Below, piece after piece: positions 54,802-63,660 of a stretch of DNA of 64,000 nt. Origin of the DNA: Algibacter marinivivus (lineage in GTDB: Bacteria > Bacteroidota > Bacteroidia > Flavobacteriales > Flavobacteriaceae); contig NZ_QFRI01000002.1 of NCBI RefSeq assembly GCF_003143755.1, positions 419,953 through 483,952 of the forward strand, written 5' to 3'. The translations under genes were made by a program, and so were the position numbers. The stretch's first letter is position 1; the number at the start of each line of letters is the position of its first letter. The notes under the pieces are model-generated. The model was not told where the DNA came from. It was given only the letters and a program-made list of their open reading frames with translations, and did no database searches.

Positions 54802-56550
54802 ATGCAAAAAATAATACTTTTTTTATTTCTATTAGCCACAAGCCTAAGTTTTTCTCAACTTTCAGTTAGAAATAGCGCTTACATTTTTGTAAATAATGAA
54901 GTTGTTTTTGTTGAAGACGATATTAACCTTAACGAAGCAACTAGCACTATTTATTTGAGAAACGAAGCTCAAATTATTCAAGGAACTGGAACTACTGGAA
55001 ATTCGGGCATTGGTGAATTAAGTGTTTATCAGGAAGCAAATGGAGGAGAACATGAATACAACTATTGGTGTTCCCCTATTGGAAGTAAAACTAGCAATTC
55101 AATAAACAACCCTTTTGGTATTTCATTCTTAAATGATGTTACTGGTTTAATAACCTCAACACCTGCAACTTTTGTAACTTCATCAACTTACAACGGTACT
55201 TCTAGTCCTCTAAACATAGAACCTTATTGGGTTTGGAAATTTATTGCCTCTGATGATTACTCTGAATGGATTCATGTTCAAGGCAATACATCTATCAACC
55301 CAGGAGAAGGCTTTACCATGAAAGGCACCATTGGTTCTGGTGATGCACAACGTTATGATTTTAGAGGAAAACCAAACAATGGCACCATAGCCGTAAATGT
55401 TGCAACTAATCAATACTCATTAGTTGGCAACCCATACCCATCAGCAATGGATGCTTTAGCATATATTCACGATACTCAAAATGCAGGTACTATAACTGGC
55501 ACTTTGTACTATTGGGAACAAGATCTTTCAACTAACTCGCATTATATAAGAGATTACAGTGGTGGTTATGCTACTTATACCATAAATGCAGCTGGTGTAG
55601 AAACATTTGTGCCGGCAGTTTTCAACACATATAATGGAGATGGTTCAATCAATGTTGCAAATACTGGTTCTGGAAGTAAAACCGCAAGACGCTATATACC
55701 CATTGGGCAAGGTTTTATGGTTGAAGGTACCGCGAATGACGTAGTTAGAGCAAAAAACGCGCATCGTTATTTTACAAGAGAAACTGCAGCAAATAGTGAA
55801 TTTTTTAGAGGAACAGGAAAGAAAGAGAAAAATGAACCTATGTTCTCAAAAATTCCAGATGACTATAAACGCTTTAGACTAAATATTGATTTTAATAATA
55901 ATTATACAAGACAACTTGTACAAACATTCCATAGTTCTGCTTCAAAAGGTTTTGATTATGGCTTAGAATCAAAAATAAGTGAGACTGATATTATAAGTTC
56001 TGATGCTTACTGGGTTGTTGATGGTAACTCCCACATTGCTGAGGCCTTACCATATGATGAAAACAGTCCTATTCCACTAACCATTAAAATAAATCAAGAC
56101 CAACCGATTACAATTAGAATTGCTGATATTCAATATTTTGACAATGAAAAACCTATCTATTTACATGATAAAGAAATAGATACGTATACTAATTTAAGAA
56201 ATCAGAATTTTGAAATTAATCTAGCTATTGGTGAATATATAGATCGTTTTGAAATTACTTTTAATAAAAACCTATTAAATAATTCAGTTGAAACTTTCGA
56301 AGGTTTAAAAATATTTCAAAACAACAGAAAATCAGAACTTAAATTATTGAATAGAAATAATATTGAAATTACATCTCTTAAATTATTCGACATTTCTGGT
56401 AAACAAATTATGAATGAGGTTATTTCGTCTTCTAAAAGAAAACATTCATATTCAACAAAATCAATCAGTTCTGGTGTTTATATTGTTAAAATTGAATTAA
56501 AAGATTATAAAATCTTCACTCAAAAAATTGTTGTTGATAATAAAAAATAG
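54802..56550 (+). CDS. T9SS type A sorting domain protein
   Basis: A 582-aa exported protein. The start is taken at ATG 54802 because MQKIILFLFLLATSLSFSQ is a perfect signal peptide and the TATATTTG promoter lies inside the longer frame. The C-terminal 80 residues (LKIFQN, LFDISGKQIM, SSGVYIVKIE) form the type A signal for the Por secretion system, which sends the protein across the outer membrane to the surface. The central region has beta-rich adhesin-like character with the motif GNPYPSAMDA, frequent in such proteins. Confidence 0.92.
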   Translation: MQKIILFLFLLATSLSFSQLSVRNSAYIFVNNEVVFVEDDINLNEATSTIYLRNEAQIIQGTGTTGNSGIGELSVYQEANGGEHEYNYWCSPIGSKTSNSINNPFGISFLNDVTGLITSTPATFVTSSTYNGTSSPLNIEPYWVWKFIASDDYSEWIHVQGNTSINPGEGFTMKGTIGSGDAQRYDFRGKPNNGTIAVNVATNQYSLVGNPYPSAMDALAYIHDTQNAGTITGTLYYWEQDLSTNSHYIRDYSGGYATYTINAAGVETFVPAVFNTYNGDGSINVANTGSGSKTARRYIPIGQGFMVEGTANDVVRAKNAHRYFTRETAANSEFFRGTGKKEKNEPMFSKIPDDYKRFRLNIDFNNNYTRQLVQTFHSSASKGFDYGLESKISETDIISSDAYWVVDGNSHIAEALPYDENSPIPLTIKINQDQPITIRIADIQYFDNEKPIYLHDKEIDTYTNLRNQNFEINLAIGEYIDRFEITFNKNLLNNSVETFEGLKIFQNNRKSELKLLNRNNIEITSLKLFDISGKQIMNEVISSSKRKHSYSTKSISSGVYIVKIELKDYKIFTQKIVVDNKK

Positions 56551-56624
56551 CAAACAACATATTTAGTTCATTTAATAGCTTTTAGTATTTTAGCTTTCAA
56601 TCAAATCACATTTTTTTAGATTTT

Positions 56625-56900
56625 ATGGAAGAGTATATGCTCCCGTGTTTAAATAAAAAACTACTAGGAATAGAGTGTATGGGCTGTGGTATGCAACGGG
56701 CTATTGCATTAATTTTTCAAGGAGAATTTGTTGCAGCATTCCATATGTATCCAGCTATTTACAGCTTAATTGCACTTTTTATATGTATTGGCATTAATAT
56801 TTTCTTTAAATTTAAACATTCGAATAAAATTATTGGAGTACTCGCTATTATAACGGTTGCTACAATTATAACAAGTTATCTTATTAAAATAATCAATTAA
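56625..56900 (+). CDS. DUF2752 family membrane protein
   Basis: A 91-aa protein with the family signature LPCLNKKLLGIECMGCGMQR near the N-terminus (three Cys) and two or three membrane helices. No function known. It is followed 10 bp later by a CCC-motif protein gene. Confidence 0.85.
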   Translation: MEEYMLPCLNKKLLGIECMGCGMQRAIALIFQGEFVAAFHMYPAIYSLIALFICIGINIFFKFKHSNKIIGVLAIITVATIITSYLIKIIN

Positions 56901-56910
56901 AATTCTTAAA

Positions 56911-57228
56911 ATGAAGAAAAAACTCAATCCAACTTTAATTTATGTGCTATCTATATTGGGGTTTGTATGTTGCTGCCTAGGAGGTGCCGTTTTATCAATA
57001 CCAGCATATATTATGGCTCATAATAAAGTTAAAGATGCTGAAATAAATCCTGATGATTATGAAGGAGATTTAAAAGCTATGAAAACAGCAAAAACAGTAG
57101 CTCTTGTTTCTGCAATAATAAGTGGTCTAATGCTTATTAGAATTATTTATGTTCTAGCAACAAATGACTGGGATGAACTACAAAGAACGTTTGAAGAGGC
57201 CATAGAACAAGCACAACAAGCTCAATAA
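56911..57228 (+). CDS. CCC-motif membrane protein
   Basis: A 105-aa protein with two membrane helices. The first contains VCCCLGGAV, the cysteine triplet for which the family is named, and the second is about 63-83. It ends in a Gln/Glu/Ala-rich cytosolic helix. Occurs together with DUF2752 genes; no role is established. Confidence 0.88.
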   Translation: MKKKLNPTLIYVLSILGFVCCCLGGAVLSIPAYIMAHNKVKDAEINPDDYEGDLKAMKTAKTVALVSAIISGLMLIRIIYVLATNDWDELQRTFEEAIEQAQQAQ

Positions 57229-57241
57229 AAATACTATTATT

Positions 57242-57272
57242 AAAAGGCGACCAAATGGTCGCCTTTTTTTAT
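57242..57272. terminator. Bidirectional terminator
   Basis: AAAAGGCGACC/GGTCGCCTTTTTTT stem between convergent genes. Confidence 0.88.
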
Positions 57273-57283
57273 TCTATTTTGTA

Positions 57284-57730
57284 CTAAAATAATGAAGTAC
57301 CTAATGCTCCAATTAAAATAATAACATAAAGTCCAATAATAGCAATAGTAAAAATGCCAATGAATTTATAATGCGATTTCAAATTCAAAAAAGCACTTTT
57401 AAAGTTTTCATTATTATCAGACTTTAAAGCACTTTTCATGTTTTTAGCAAACTTGAATAAGTATAACAATGGAAAAAAGTAGATTAATGCAAAAAGGATG
57501 TAAAAAAGCCCCACCCCAGCAGAATAACCTAATCCGTAAGCAGTGTCTCCTCCAAATTGATTCATTCCAGTAAAAAAGCTAACTCCAATACCTCCTGTAA
57601 CCATTAGTCCTATTCCAACAAATCCAAGTATGGATAAAAAATAAGCCCACTTTGATATTTCCTTTAAAAATCCTTTAATTTCATTATTCACTTCTAACTC
57701 AAAGCTTTTAAAAGCTGACTTTTCTTCCAT
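57284..57730 (-). CDS. DUF5362 family membrane protein
   Basis: A 148-aa protein with a short soluble start and three membrane helices (about 27-50, 65-90, 125-147). Resembles DUF5362 proteins, which often stand near CCC-motif proteins. It is 9 bp downstream of rocD on the same strand. Confidence 0.82.
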   Translation of the reverse strand: MEEKSAFKSFELEVNNEIKGFLKEISKWAYFLSILGFVGIGLMVTGGIGVSFFTGMNQFGGDTAYGLGYSAGVGLFYILFALIYFFPLLYLFKFAKNMKSALKSDNNENFKSAFLNLKSHYKFIGIFTIAIIGLYVIILIGALGTSLF

Positions 57731-57739
57731 ATTAATTAT

Positions 57740-59020
57740 TTAATTTTCAAATTGTTTTAGTGTCTTTTTAATAATATCAACACAATCTAATAATTCCTCT
57801 TTTGTCATCACTAAAGGTGGTGCAAAACGAATAATATTACCATGTGTTGGTTTAGCTAACAAACCATTATCGCGTAAAGCTAAACAAATATTCCAAGCCG
57901 TATCACTATCTTCATCGTCATTAATTACAATAGCGTTTAGCAAGCCTTTTCCTCTAACAAGGTTAACTATATTACTAGTTGCTATGTATTTATTTAATTC
58001 ACTTCTAAAAAGGTTCCCTAATTCAAAAGCATTTTCTGCTAGTTTTTCATCTCTTACAACTTCAAGTGCTGCAATGGCGACTGCTGCTGCAATAGGATTT
58101 CCTCCAAAAGTACTTCCATGATTTCCTGGTTTGATAACGTTCATAACATGATCATTTGCTAAAACCGCTGAAACAGGATACACACCTCCACTAATGGCTT
58201 TTCCAAGAATTAAAACATCTGGCTTTACTTCTGGTGAATTATCACAATTTTTGCTTTCGCATGAACAGTTCCCGCAAGTTGCCAATAACCTGCCTGTTCT
58301 AGCAATACCAGTTTGAACCTCATCAGCTATAAACAACACATTATGTTTTTCACAAAGTGCTTTAGCTTTTACTAAATAATCATTACTAGGAACATAAACA
58401 CCAGCTTCTCCTTGAATTGGTTCAACTAAAAAACCACTTACATTTGGATTAGTCTTTAACGCTTCTTCTAAAGCAATTAAATTATCATATTCAATTTTAA
58501 TAAATCCATTAGTGTAAGGTCCGAAGTTTTTACGCGCTACAGGATCATTTGAAAATGAAATTATAGTTGTTGTTCTTCCATGGAAATTGTTTTCACAAAC
58601 AATGATTTCAGCTTTATTTTCATCAATCCCTTTTACCTCATAGGCCCATTTTCTACAAAGCTTTAAAGCGGTTTCTACAGCTTCAGCTCCCGTATTCATA
58701 GGTAAAAGTTTATCAAACCCGAAAAACTCGCAAGCGAATTTCTCATATTTACCAAGCATATCGTTATGGAAAGCTCTTGAGGTTAGTGTTAATGTTTGCG
58801 CTTGTTGCGTCATGGCATTAACAATTTTAGGGTGACAATGTCCTTGATTTACTGCTGAATATGCAGATAAAAAATCATAATACTTTTTCCCCTCTACATC
58901 CCATACAAACACACCTTCTCCCCTGTTTAATACTACAGGTAATGGATGGTAATTGTGTGCACCGTACTTGTTTTCTAAATCTATCGCTTGTTGCGAAGTT
59001 AATTGGTCTAAAACAGCCAT
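57740..59020 (-). CDS. rocD: Ornithine--oxo-acid transaminase
   Basis: A 426-aa PLP enzyme that converts ornithine and 2-oxoglutarate to glutamate semialdehyde and glutamate. The PLP Lys is in [11 protein letters not shown] (about 275); [13 protein letters not shown] and [11 protein letters not shown] are the usual blocks. It has an insertion with four Cys ([15 protein letters not shown], about 252-266) right before the PLP Lys segment, which looks like a metal knuckle. Confidence 0.93.
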   Translation of the reverse strand: MAVLDQLTSQQAIDLENKYGAHNYHPLPVVLNRGEGVFVWDVEGKKYYDFLSAYSAVNQGHCHPKIVNAMTQQAQTLTLTSRAFHNDMLGKYEKFACEFFGFDKLLPMNTGAEAVETALKLCRKWAYEVKGIDENKAEIIVCENNFHGRTTTIISFSNDPVARKNFGPYTNGFIKIEYDNLIALEEALKTNPNVSGFLVEPIQGEAGVYVPSNDYLVKAKALCEKHNVLFIADEVQTGIARTGRLLATCGNCSCESKNCDNSPEVKPDVLILGKAISGGVYPVSAVLANDHVMNVIKPGNHGSTFGGNPIAAAVAIAALEVVRDEKLAENAFELGNLFRSELNKYIATSNIVNLVRGKGLLNAIVINDDEDSDTAWNICLALRDNGLLAKPTHGNIIRFAPPLVMTKEELLDCVDIIKKTLKQFEN

Positions 59021-59157
59021 TTTAATTTGTTTTAAATTAATAAATAACCATTCCTTATCTACCTTTATCCTTTCGAAGAGTGTCGAAAATTCAGCGTGGG
59101 AAAGAAATCATCCCTAGGAGGTACAAAGCTAATAAATATTAGTTGCTTCAAAAAATC

Positions 59158-59544
59158 TTATTCAGACATTCTTCCTGATAGCGAAGATACTTGTATTTCC
59201 AGACGTTTAATTTCACGTAACAATGCATTTTTATCCATTTGCATCCAAGCAAAAACTTTAAGCATACTAACTCCTAATAAAAAAACAAGACTTCCTGTTG
59301 CCCATTTTATCATATCAAAAGTAATTTCAGAATTAAAAAATTGCACTAAGCAATAGATAAATAAACCGAAGAATACCAAAGTCATGAAATTCATCATATA
59401 CATAATCCACTTATTTTTCCCTTTGAATAATCCAAGTATCATTTGCAATACATTCTGTTCATCTAAATCATCGTAAAATTTAGCTTCTTCTTGTGTTAGC
59501 GTTTCTTTTATTAATTTGTCTATGTCTTCCATATTATTTTTCAT
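59158..59544 (-). CDS. DUF6768 family membrane protein
   Basis: A 128-aa protein with two membrane helices (about 50-72 and 78-98) and a C-terminal coiled coil (LLREIKRLEIQVSSL). It overlaps the sigma factor gene and may be its partner, perhaps an anti-sigma. An alternative start is the ATG at 59532 (MEDIDKLI), just after the sigma stop. Function unknown. Confidence 0.78.
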   Translation of the reverse strand: MKNNMEDIDKLIKETLTQEEAKFYDDLDEQNVLQMILGLFKGKNKWIMYMMNFMTLVFFGLFIYCLVQFFNSEITFDMIKWATGSLVFLLGVSMLKVFAWMQMDKNALLREIKRLEIQVSSLSGRMSE

Positions 59545-60088
59545 AATTATAATGTTTTAAAAGTTGTTTTAATTTTTCTCTTGCGTGAAATAATCTTGAT
59601 TTTGCTGTCCCTACAGAAATATTAAGCATTGAACTAATCTCTTTCAATGAATAGGATTCAGTGTAAAACAGTTTCACAACAACTTGTTGATGCTGAGGTA
59701 ACTGTTTAAAGACTTCCAACAGTTTTAATTTTATTTCAGAGCTAGACTCAAAAGGCTTTTGAATGGCAACCGTTTCTTGTTCATGTTTTATTTGTTCTTT
59801 ATGCTTTTGCTGCCTTTTATTTTTATTTAACCAATCTATAGCATTATTGCACACAATGCGTAATGCCCAACTCCCAAAACGTTCTGGTTTATTTAAAGCA
59901 TCAATTCTTCTTATTATTACAGTCCAAGAATCTTGAGCAATATCTTTAGCAACATCAGCATCTTTAACCAACCAATAAGCCTTTTCACAAAAGGTTTTAT
60001 GCCATTGTTTTACCAATTGATTTAATGCACTTTTATCCCCAGATTGAAATGCTATAACTAAATCTTTATCTGATGTTTTTCCCTTCAC
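59534..60088 (-). CDS. RNA polymerase sigma factor, ECF type
   Basis: A 184-aa sigma-70 family factor with region 2 (VKDADVAKDIAQDSWTVI) and region 4 (YSLKEISSMLNISVGTAKS). It starts at a GTG, one base after the previous stop, and no ATG precedes the region 2 helix. Neighbours on the same strand are an SRPBCC-like protein (upstream) and DUF6768 (downstream), which should be expressed together. Confidence 0.92.
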   Translation of the reverse strand: MKGKTSDKDLVIAFQSGDKSALNQLVKQWHKTFCEKAYWLVKDADVAKDIAQDSWTVIIRRIDALNKPERFGSWALRIVCNNAIDWLNKNKRQQKHKEQIKHEQETVAIQKPFESSSEIKLKLLEVFKQLPQHQQVVVKLFYTESYSLKEISSMLNISVGTAKSRLFHAREKLKQLLKHYNYEK

Positions 60089-60568
60089 TTATTTTAGAAT
60101 ATACCTCCAAATACGAACCCAAAAAGACCATTTTGTAAATTTCTTAGTCTCTAAAAAATTATTTTCAACAGTATCAAAAGCGTTTTCAATTAAAGCATCA
60201 TGCAACCATCGTATTACAAAAATCCATTTAAAAGTAGCCAACCCTTCCGTTTCCATAATGATGCTATGCTTAATCTCTGTTGATTTAGCATCCATCGCTT
60301 CAATTTCAAATTTATGAATTCCATTAAACCCTTTAGGTTTCAAAAACCTAAACACTATTCGTTCTTCAATTTCAAAAGTTTCAATTGCATATCCGATAAT
60401 ACCATGTCCGCCTTTCTCTCCTACTTTTAATCCATTTTTAAATCGCATTGCTGGCCATCTATCCTTAGGCCAAACTTTATCATTTTTTGTTGATAGTGTT
60501 TTCAACAAAGTAACAACTTGAGCTTTGGGTTGATTAATCGTTCTTTTATGGATGTTTACAACTTGCAT
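60089..60568 (-). CDS. SRPBCC-like hypothetical protein
   Basis: A 159-aa protein with no signal peptide. Strands such as IGYAIETFEIEERIVFRF and HKFEIEAMDAKSTEIKHSI suggest a helix-grip (START/SRPBCC) ligand-binding fold. Its stop abuts the sigma factor start. Ligand unknown. Confidence 0.72.
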   Translation of the reverse strand: MQVVNIHKRTINQPKAQVVTLLKTLSTKNDKVWPKDRWPAMRFKNGLKVGEKGGHGIIGYAIETFEIEERIVFRFLKPKGFNGIHKFEIEAMDAKSTEIKHSIIMETEGLATFKWIFVIRWLHDALIENAFDTVENNFLETKKFTKWSFWVRIWRYILK

Positions 60569-60665
60569 TCTACTTTAAAGACGGTAAAAAATTAAAAAGG
60601 TTCATTTTATTTTGAAGTTTTTTAAAGATAATTCTATTTACCTACATTTAATCTATTGCGATTAT

Positions 60666-60673
60666 TATTTTTG
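60666..60673 (+). promoter_or_regulatory. Bacteroidota -7 promoter element deciding a start
   Basis: TATTTTTG, an exact match to TAnnTTTG, 4 bp before ATG 60678. It would give a near-leaderless mRNA and supports this start over the ATG at 60612. Confidence 0.5.
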
Positions 60674-60677
60674 CAGC

Positions 60678-62093
60678 ATGTCTAGAAGAAGTAAACAGAG
60701 AAAACAAGTTTTTGAGCACATAGAAGTTATAGATGCTGGTGCCAAAGGAAAAACAGTAGCAAAAGCACCAGACGGAAAAGTGGTTTTTTTACCAAATGCA
60801 GTTCCGGGTGATGTGGTTGATGTACAAACTTTTAAAAAAAGAAAAGCGTATTACGAAGGGAAAGCAATAGTTTTTCATAAACTTTCGGACAAAAGAACAG
60901 AACCTGCTTGCGAACATTTTGGAACCTGCGGTGGTTGTAAATGGCAAGATATGGGCTATGGGCACCAATTGTTTTATAAGCAGAAAGAGGTTACTAATAA
61001 CTTAACCAGAATTGGACACATTGAACTTCCTGAAGTGACTCCCATTTTAGGTTCTGATGAACAATATTTTTATAGAAACAAGATGGAATTTTCTTTTAGT
61101 GATAGTCGTTGGCTAACCCTTGAAGAAATTAAATCTGATAAAGATTTAGGCGATAAAAATGCTTTAGGGTTTCATATTCCTGGAATGTGGGATAAAATTT
61201 TAGATATTGAAAAATGTCATTTACAAGCAGACCCTTCAAACGCTATTAGAAATACAGTTAAAAGTTTTGCTATTGAAAACGGTTTAGAATTCTTTAACAC
61301 TAGAAACCAAACCGGATTATTAAGAACTATGATGATTCGTACATCTAGTACAGGCGATATTATGGTGATGATTCAGTTTTTTAAAGAAGATAAAGTGAAA
61401 CGCGAATTACTACTCGATTATATTGCAGAAAAATTTCCACAGATAACATCGTTACAGTACGTTATTAATGAAAAAGCTAACGACACAATTTATGATCAAG
61501 AGGTAGTTTGTTATAAAGGTGCCGACCATATTTTTGAAGAAATGGAAGGCTTAAGGTTTAAAATAAACGCGAAATCTTTTTATCAAACCAACTCCAACCA
61601 AGCTTTTGAACTTTATAAAATTACAAGAGATTTTGCTGGATTAACCGGAGACGAATTGGTTTATGATTTATATACAGGAACTGGAACCATTGCTCAGTTT
61701 GTTTCAAAGCAAGCTAAAAAAGTAGTTGGTGTAGAATCTGTTCCCGATGCTATTACTGCAGCTAAAGAAAATGCACAATTAAATAATATTAATAACGTTG
61801 AATTCTTTGTTGGAGACATGAAACAGGTTTTTAATAATGAATTTATTGAAACGCATGGGCAACCAGATGTTATTATTACAGATCCACCTAGAGATGGCAT
61901 GCATAAAGATGTAGTGCAACAAATATTAAATATAGCACCAAAACGTGTGGTTTATGTAAGCTGTAATAGCGCAACCCAAGCAAGAGATTTAGCACTAATG
62001 GATGCCACTTATAAAGTAATAAAAACCCAAGCTGTTGATATGTTTCCGCAAACGTTTCATGTGGAAAATGTTGTACTTTTGGAAAAGCGATAA
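60678..62093 (+). CDS. rlmD: 23S rRNA (uracil-C5)-methyltransferase RlmD
   Basis: A 471-aa SAM-dependent enzyme for m5U in 23S rRNA. It has an N-terminal TRAM domain, Cys ligands of a [4Fe-4S] cluster (CEHFGTCGGCKWQ), a SAM-binding fold (DLYTGTGTIAQF), the DPPRDGMH motif and the catalytic Cys in YVSCNSATQ. I start it at ATG 60678 (MSRRSKQ) because the promoter element sits within the upstream frame. The two genes after it are the lineage-typical DUF6452 and DUF6048 pair. Confidence 0.93.
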   Translation: MSRRSKQRKQVFEHIEVIDAGAKGKTVAKAPDGKVVFLPNAVPGDVVDVQTFKKRKAYYEGKAIVFHKLSDKRTEPACEHFGTCGGCKWQDMGYGHQLFYKQKEVTNNLTRIGHIELPEVTPILGSDEQYFYRNKMEFSFSDSRWLTLEEIKSDKDLGDKNALGFHIPGMWDKILDIEKCHLQADPSNAIRNTVKSFAIENGLEFFNTRNQTGLLRTMMIRTSSTGDIMVMIQFFKEDKVKRELLLDYIAEKFPQITSLQYVINEKANDTIYDQEVVCYKGADHIFEEMEGLRFKINAKSFYQTNSNQAFELYKITRDFAGLTGDELVYDLYTGTGTIAQFVSKQAKKVVGVESVPDAITAAKENAQLNNINNVEFFVGDMKQVFNNEFIETHGQPDVIITDPPRDGMHKDVVQQILNIAPKRVVYVSCNSATQARDLALMDATYKVIKTQAVDMFPQTFHVENVVLLEKR

Positions 62094-62102
62094 TAAATAT
62101 TG

Positions 62103-62651
62103 ATGAAAAAAATTAGCCTGCTTATTTTAATGATGTTTATAGTTGGTAACTACAGTTGCGAGCGCGATGATATTTGTCCTGGCTCAACTGCCACCACACC
62201 AAGATTGTTAATCGATTTTTTAGACTCCACAGATCAAGATAACATGAAAAATGTATTTGATTTGGTAGTTATTGGTGTTGAAAATAACACAACTTTAGAA
62301 TCTCCTTTATCTGATTATGTTTTTGTAGATACTGATAACGTTATCTTGCCTTTAAAAACCACAGACAATACCACAGAATACATCTTTGTAAAAGAAGCCA
62401 CCGTTAATGATAATGGCACACCTGATGACACCACTGATGATTTTGTAGATGGTAACCAAGATAGAATTGAAATAAACTATAGTCGAGAGCAAGTTTTTGT
62501 ATCTCGTGCCTGTGGTTTTAAAACTATTTTTAAAAATGTAACACTCACCATAATTGATGATGGTGATAATTGGATGCTTTCAAGAGCACCTTTAACTGAT
62601 AATCAATCTGTAGAAGATGAAACAACAACACACTTTAACATTACGCATTAG
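62103..62651 (+). CDS. DUF6452 family lipoprotein
   Basis: A 182-aa lipoprotein with lipobox ending NYSC (Cys19). The start is ATG 62103, not the TTG one codon before. The domain holds three Cys in total (CERDDICPG and SRACGFKT) and mixed strands. It overlaps the next gene by 35 bp, so the pair is coupled. Confidence 0.88.
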   Translation: MKKISLLILMMFIVGNYSCERDDICPGSTATTPRLLIDFLDSTDQDNMKNVFDLVVIGVENNTTLESPLSDYVFVDTDNVILPLKTTDNTTEYIFVKEATVNDNGTPDDTTDDFVDGNQDRIEINYSREQVFVSRACGFKTIFKNVTLTIIDDGDNWMLSRAPLTDNQSVEDETTTHFNITH

Positions 62652-63348
62652 TAATTTAATACTTATGCTTTTTATTTGTGTGTTTGTTAATGCACAAAAT
62701 GACAGCATTCCTGAAACTATTGATGATTCTAATCAAATTAAACTAAAATACGGACTGCGCTTAGGTGGAGATATTGGTAAATTGATTAGAACATCTCTTG
62801 ATGATGATTACACTGGTTTTGAAATTATGGCAGATTATCGCTTAAAAGAAAAACTATATATAGCAGGAGAAATTGGTTTTGAAGAAAAAAACACTATCAA
62901 TGATTATTTGAACATTACCACAAAAGGAAGCTATATAAAAGGCGGTATAGACTTTAACATGTACCAAAATTGGCTAAACATGGATAACATGATTTATGCT
63001 GGTTTTAGAGTTGGTGCAAGTACATTTAGTCACGATTTAAATAGCTTTCAAGTGTATAGTATAGACCAATATTGGGCACCTCAGCTAACATCAGATAATA
63101 AACAAGAACTTACCGGACTCACCGCATTTTGGGCAGAAATTATATTAGGCCTAAAAGCAGAAATATTTAATAACCTATACATGGGTTTAAACGTTCAGCT
63201 AAAAATATCTGCTAGCCAAACCATTCCAAATAATTTTGATAATGTTTACATCCCTGGTTTTGGCAAAACTTATGATAGTAGTGGTATTGGCGCTGGGTAC
63301 AGTTACTTTCTAGCCTATAGAATCCCGCTTTACAAAAAGGCTAAATAG
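62617..63348 (+). CDS. DUF6048 family outer-membrane protein
   Basis: A 243-aa protein with a signal peptide ending VNAQN and strands of a beta-barrel (GLRLGGDIGKLI, LYIAGEIGFEE, YIKGGIDFNM), ending AYRIPLYKKAK. It always follows a DUF6452 gene as far as I recall. Its function is not known. The 35-bp overlap with the previous gene is unusually large. Confidence 0.88.
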   Translation: MKQQHTLTLRISNLILMLFICVFVNAQNDSIPETIDDSNQIKLKYGLRLGGDIGKLIRTSLDDDYTGFEIMADYRLKEKLYIAGEIGFEEKNTINDYLNITTKGSYIKGGIDFNMYQNWLNMDNMIYAGFRVGASTFSHDLNSFQVYSIDQYWAPQLTSDNKQELTGLTAFWAEIILGLKAEIFNNLYMGLNVQLKISASQTIPNNFDNVYIPGFGKTYDSSGIGAGYSYFLAYRIPLYKKAK

Positions 63349-63359
63349 TTAGTTTTAAT

Positions 63360-63493
63360 TTGGGCGTTACCCACAAGGGGTCGGGCTATCCGTTACAAGT
63401 CCTCGCACCTCTCCCTTAACCCCGATAGCTATCGGGGTCGGGATCGGGCTGTGGGCTATCCACTACTATCCCTAACGCGAACAAATCCGCCAA
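63360..63493. repeat. Dispersed GC-rich repeat, copy 2
   Basis: Shares the conserved blocks of copy 1 at 45.5 kb, with about 30 bp of extra sequence that holds the perfect palindrome CCCCGATAGCTATCGGGG (63420-63437). No ORF. The extra palindrome looks like an insert into the repeat. Confidence 0.85.
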
Positions 63494-63613
63494 AGTCAGT
63501 CTTCAAACCAAACGCATTTCACTTTTAATCTATAAAAAAATACATTCATCAATTATATGCAATCAGCTTAACAAATAAGTTAACTTTTTCTTACAAATTC
63601 TAAGTTTTTTATT

Positions 63614-63621
63614 TATGTTTG
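63614..63621 (+). promoter_or_regulatory. Bacteroidota -7 promoter element
   Basis: TATGTTTG, an exact match to TAnnTTTG, 39 bp before the last gene. Confidence 0.45.
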
Positions 63622-63660
63622 AAAAGCTAGTGCTTAAAACAAACTCAAATATTAAACTAA

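Larger units (their letters stand above)
63349..63660. other. Gene-free intergenic region with repeat
   Basis: 312 bp without a credible frame. It holds the second copy of the GC-rich repeat, then AT-rich DNA and a TATGTTTG promoter element. Confidence 0.65.
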
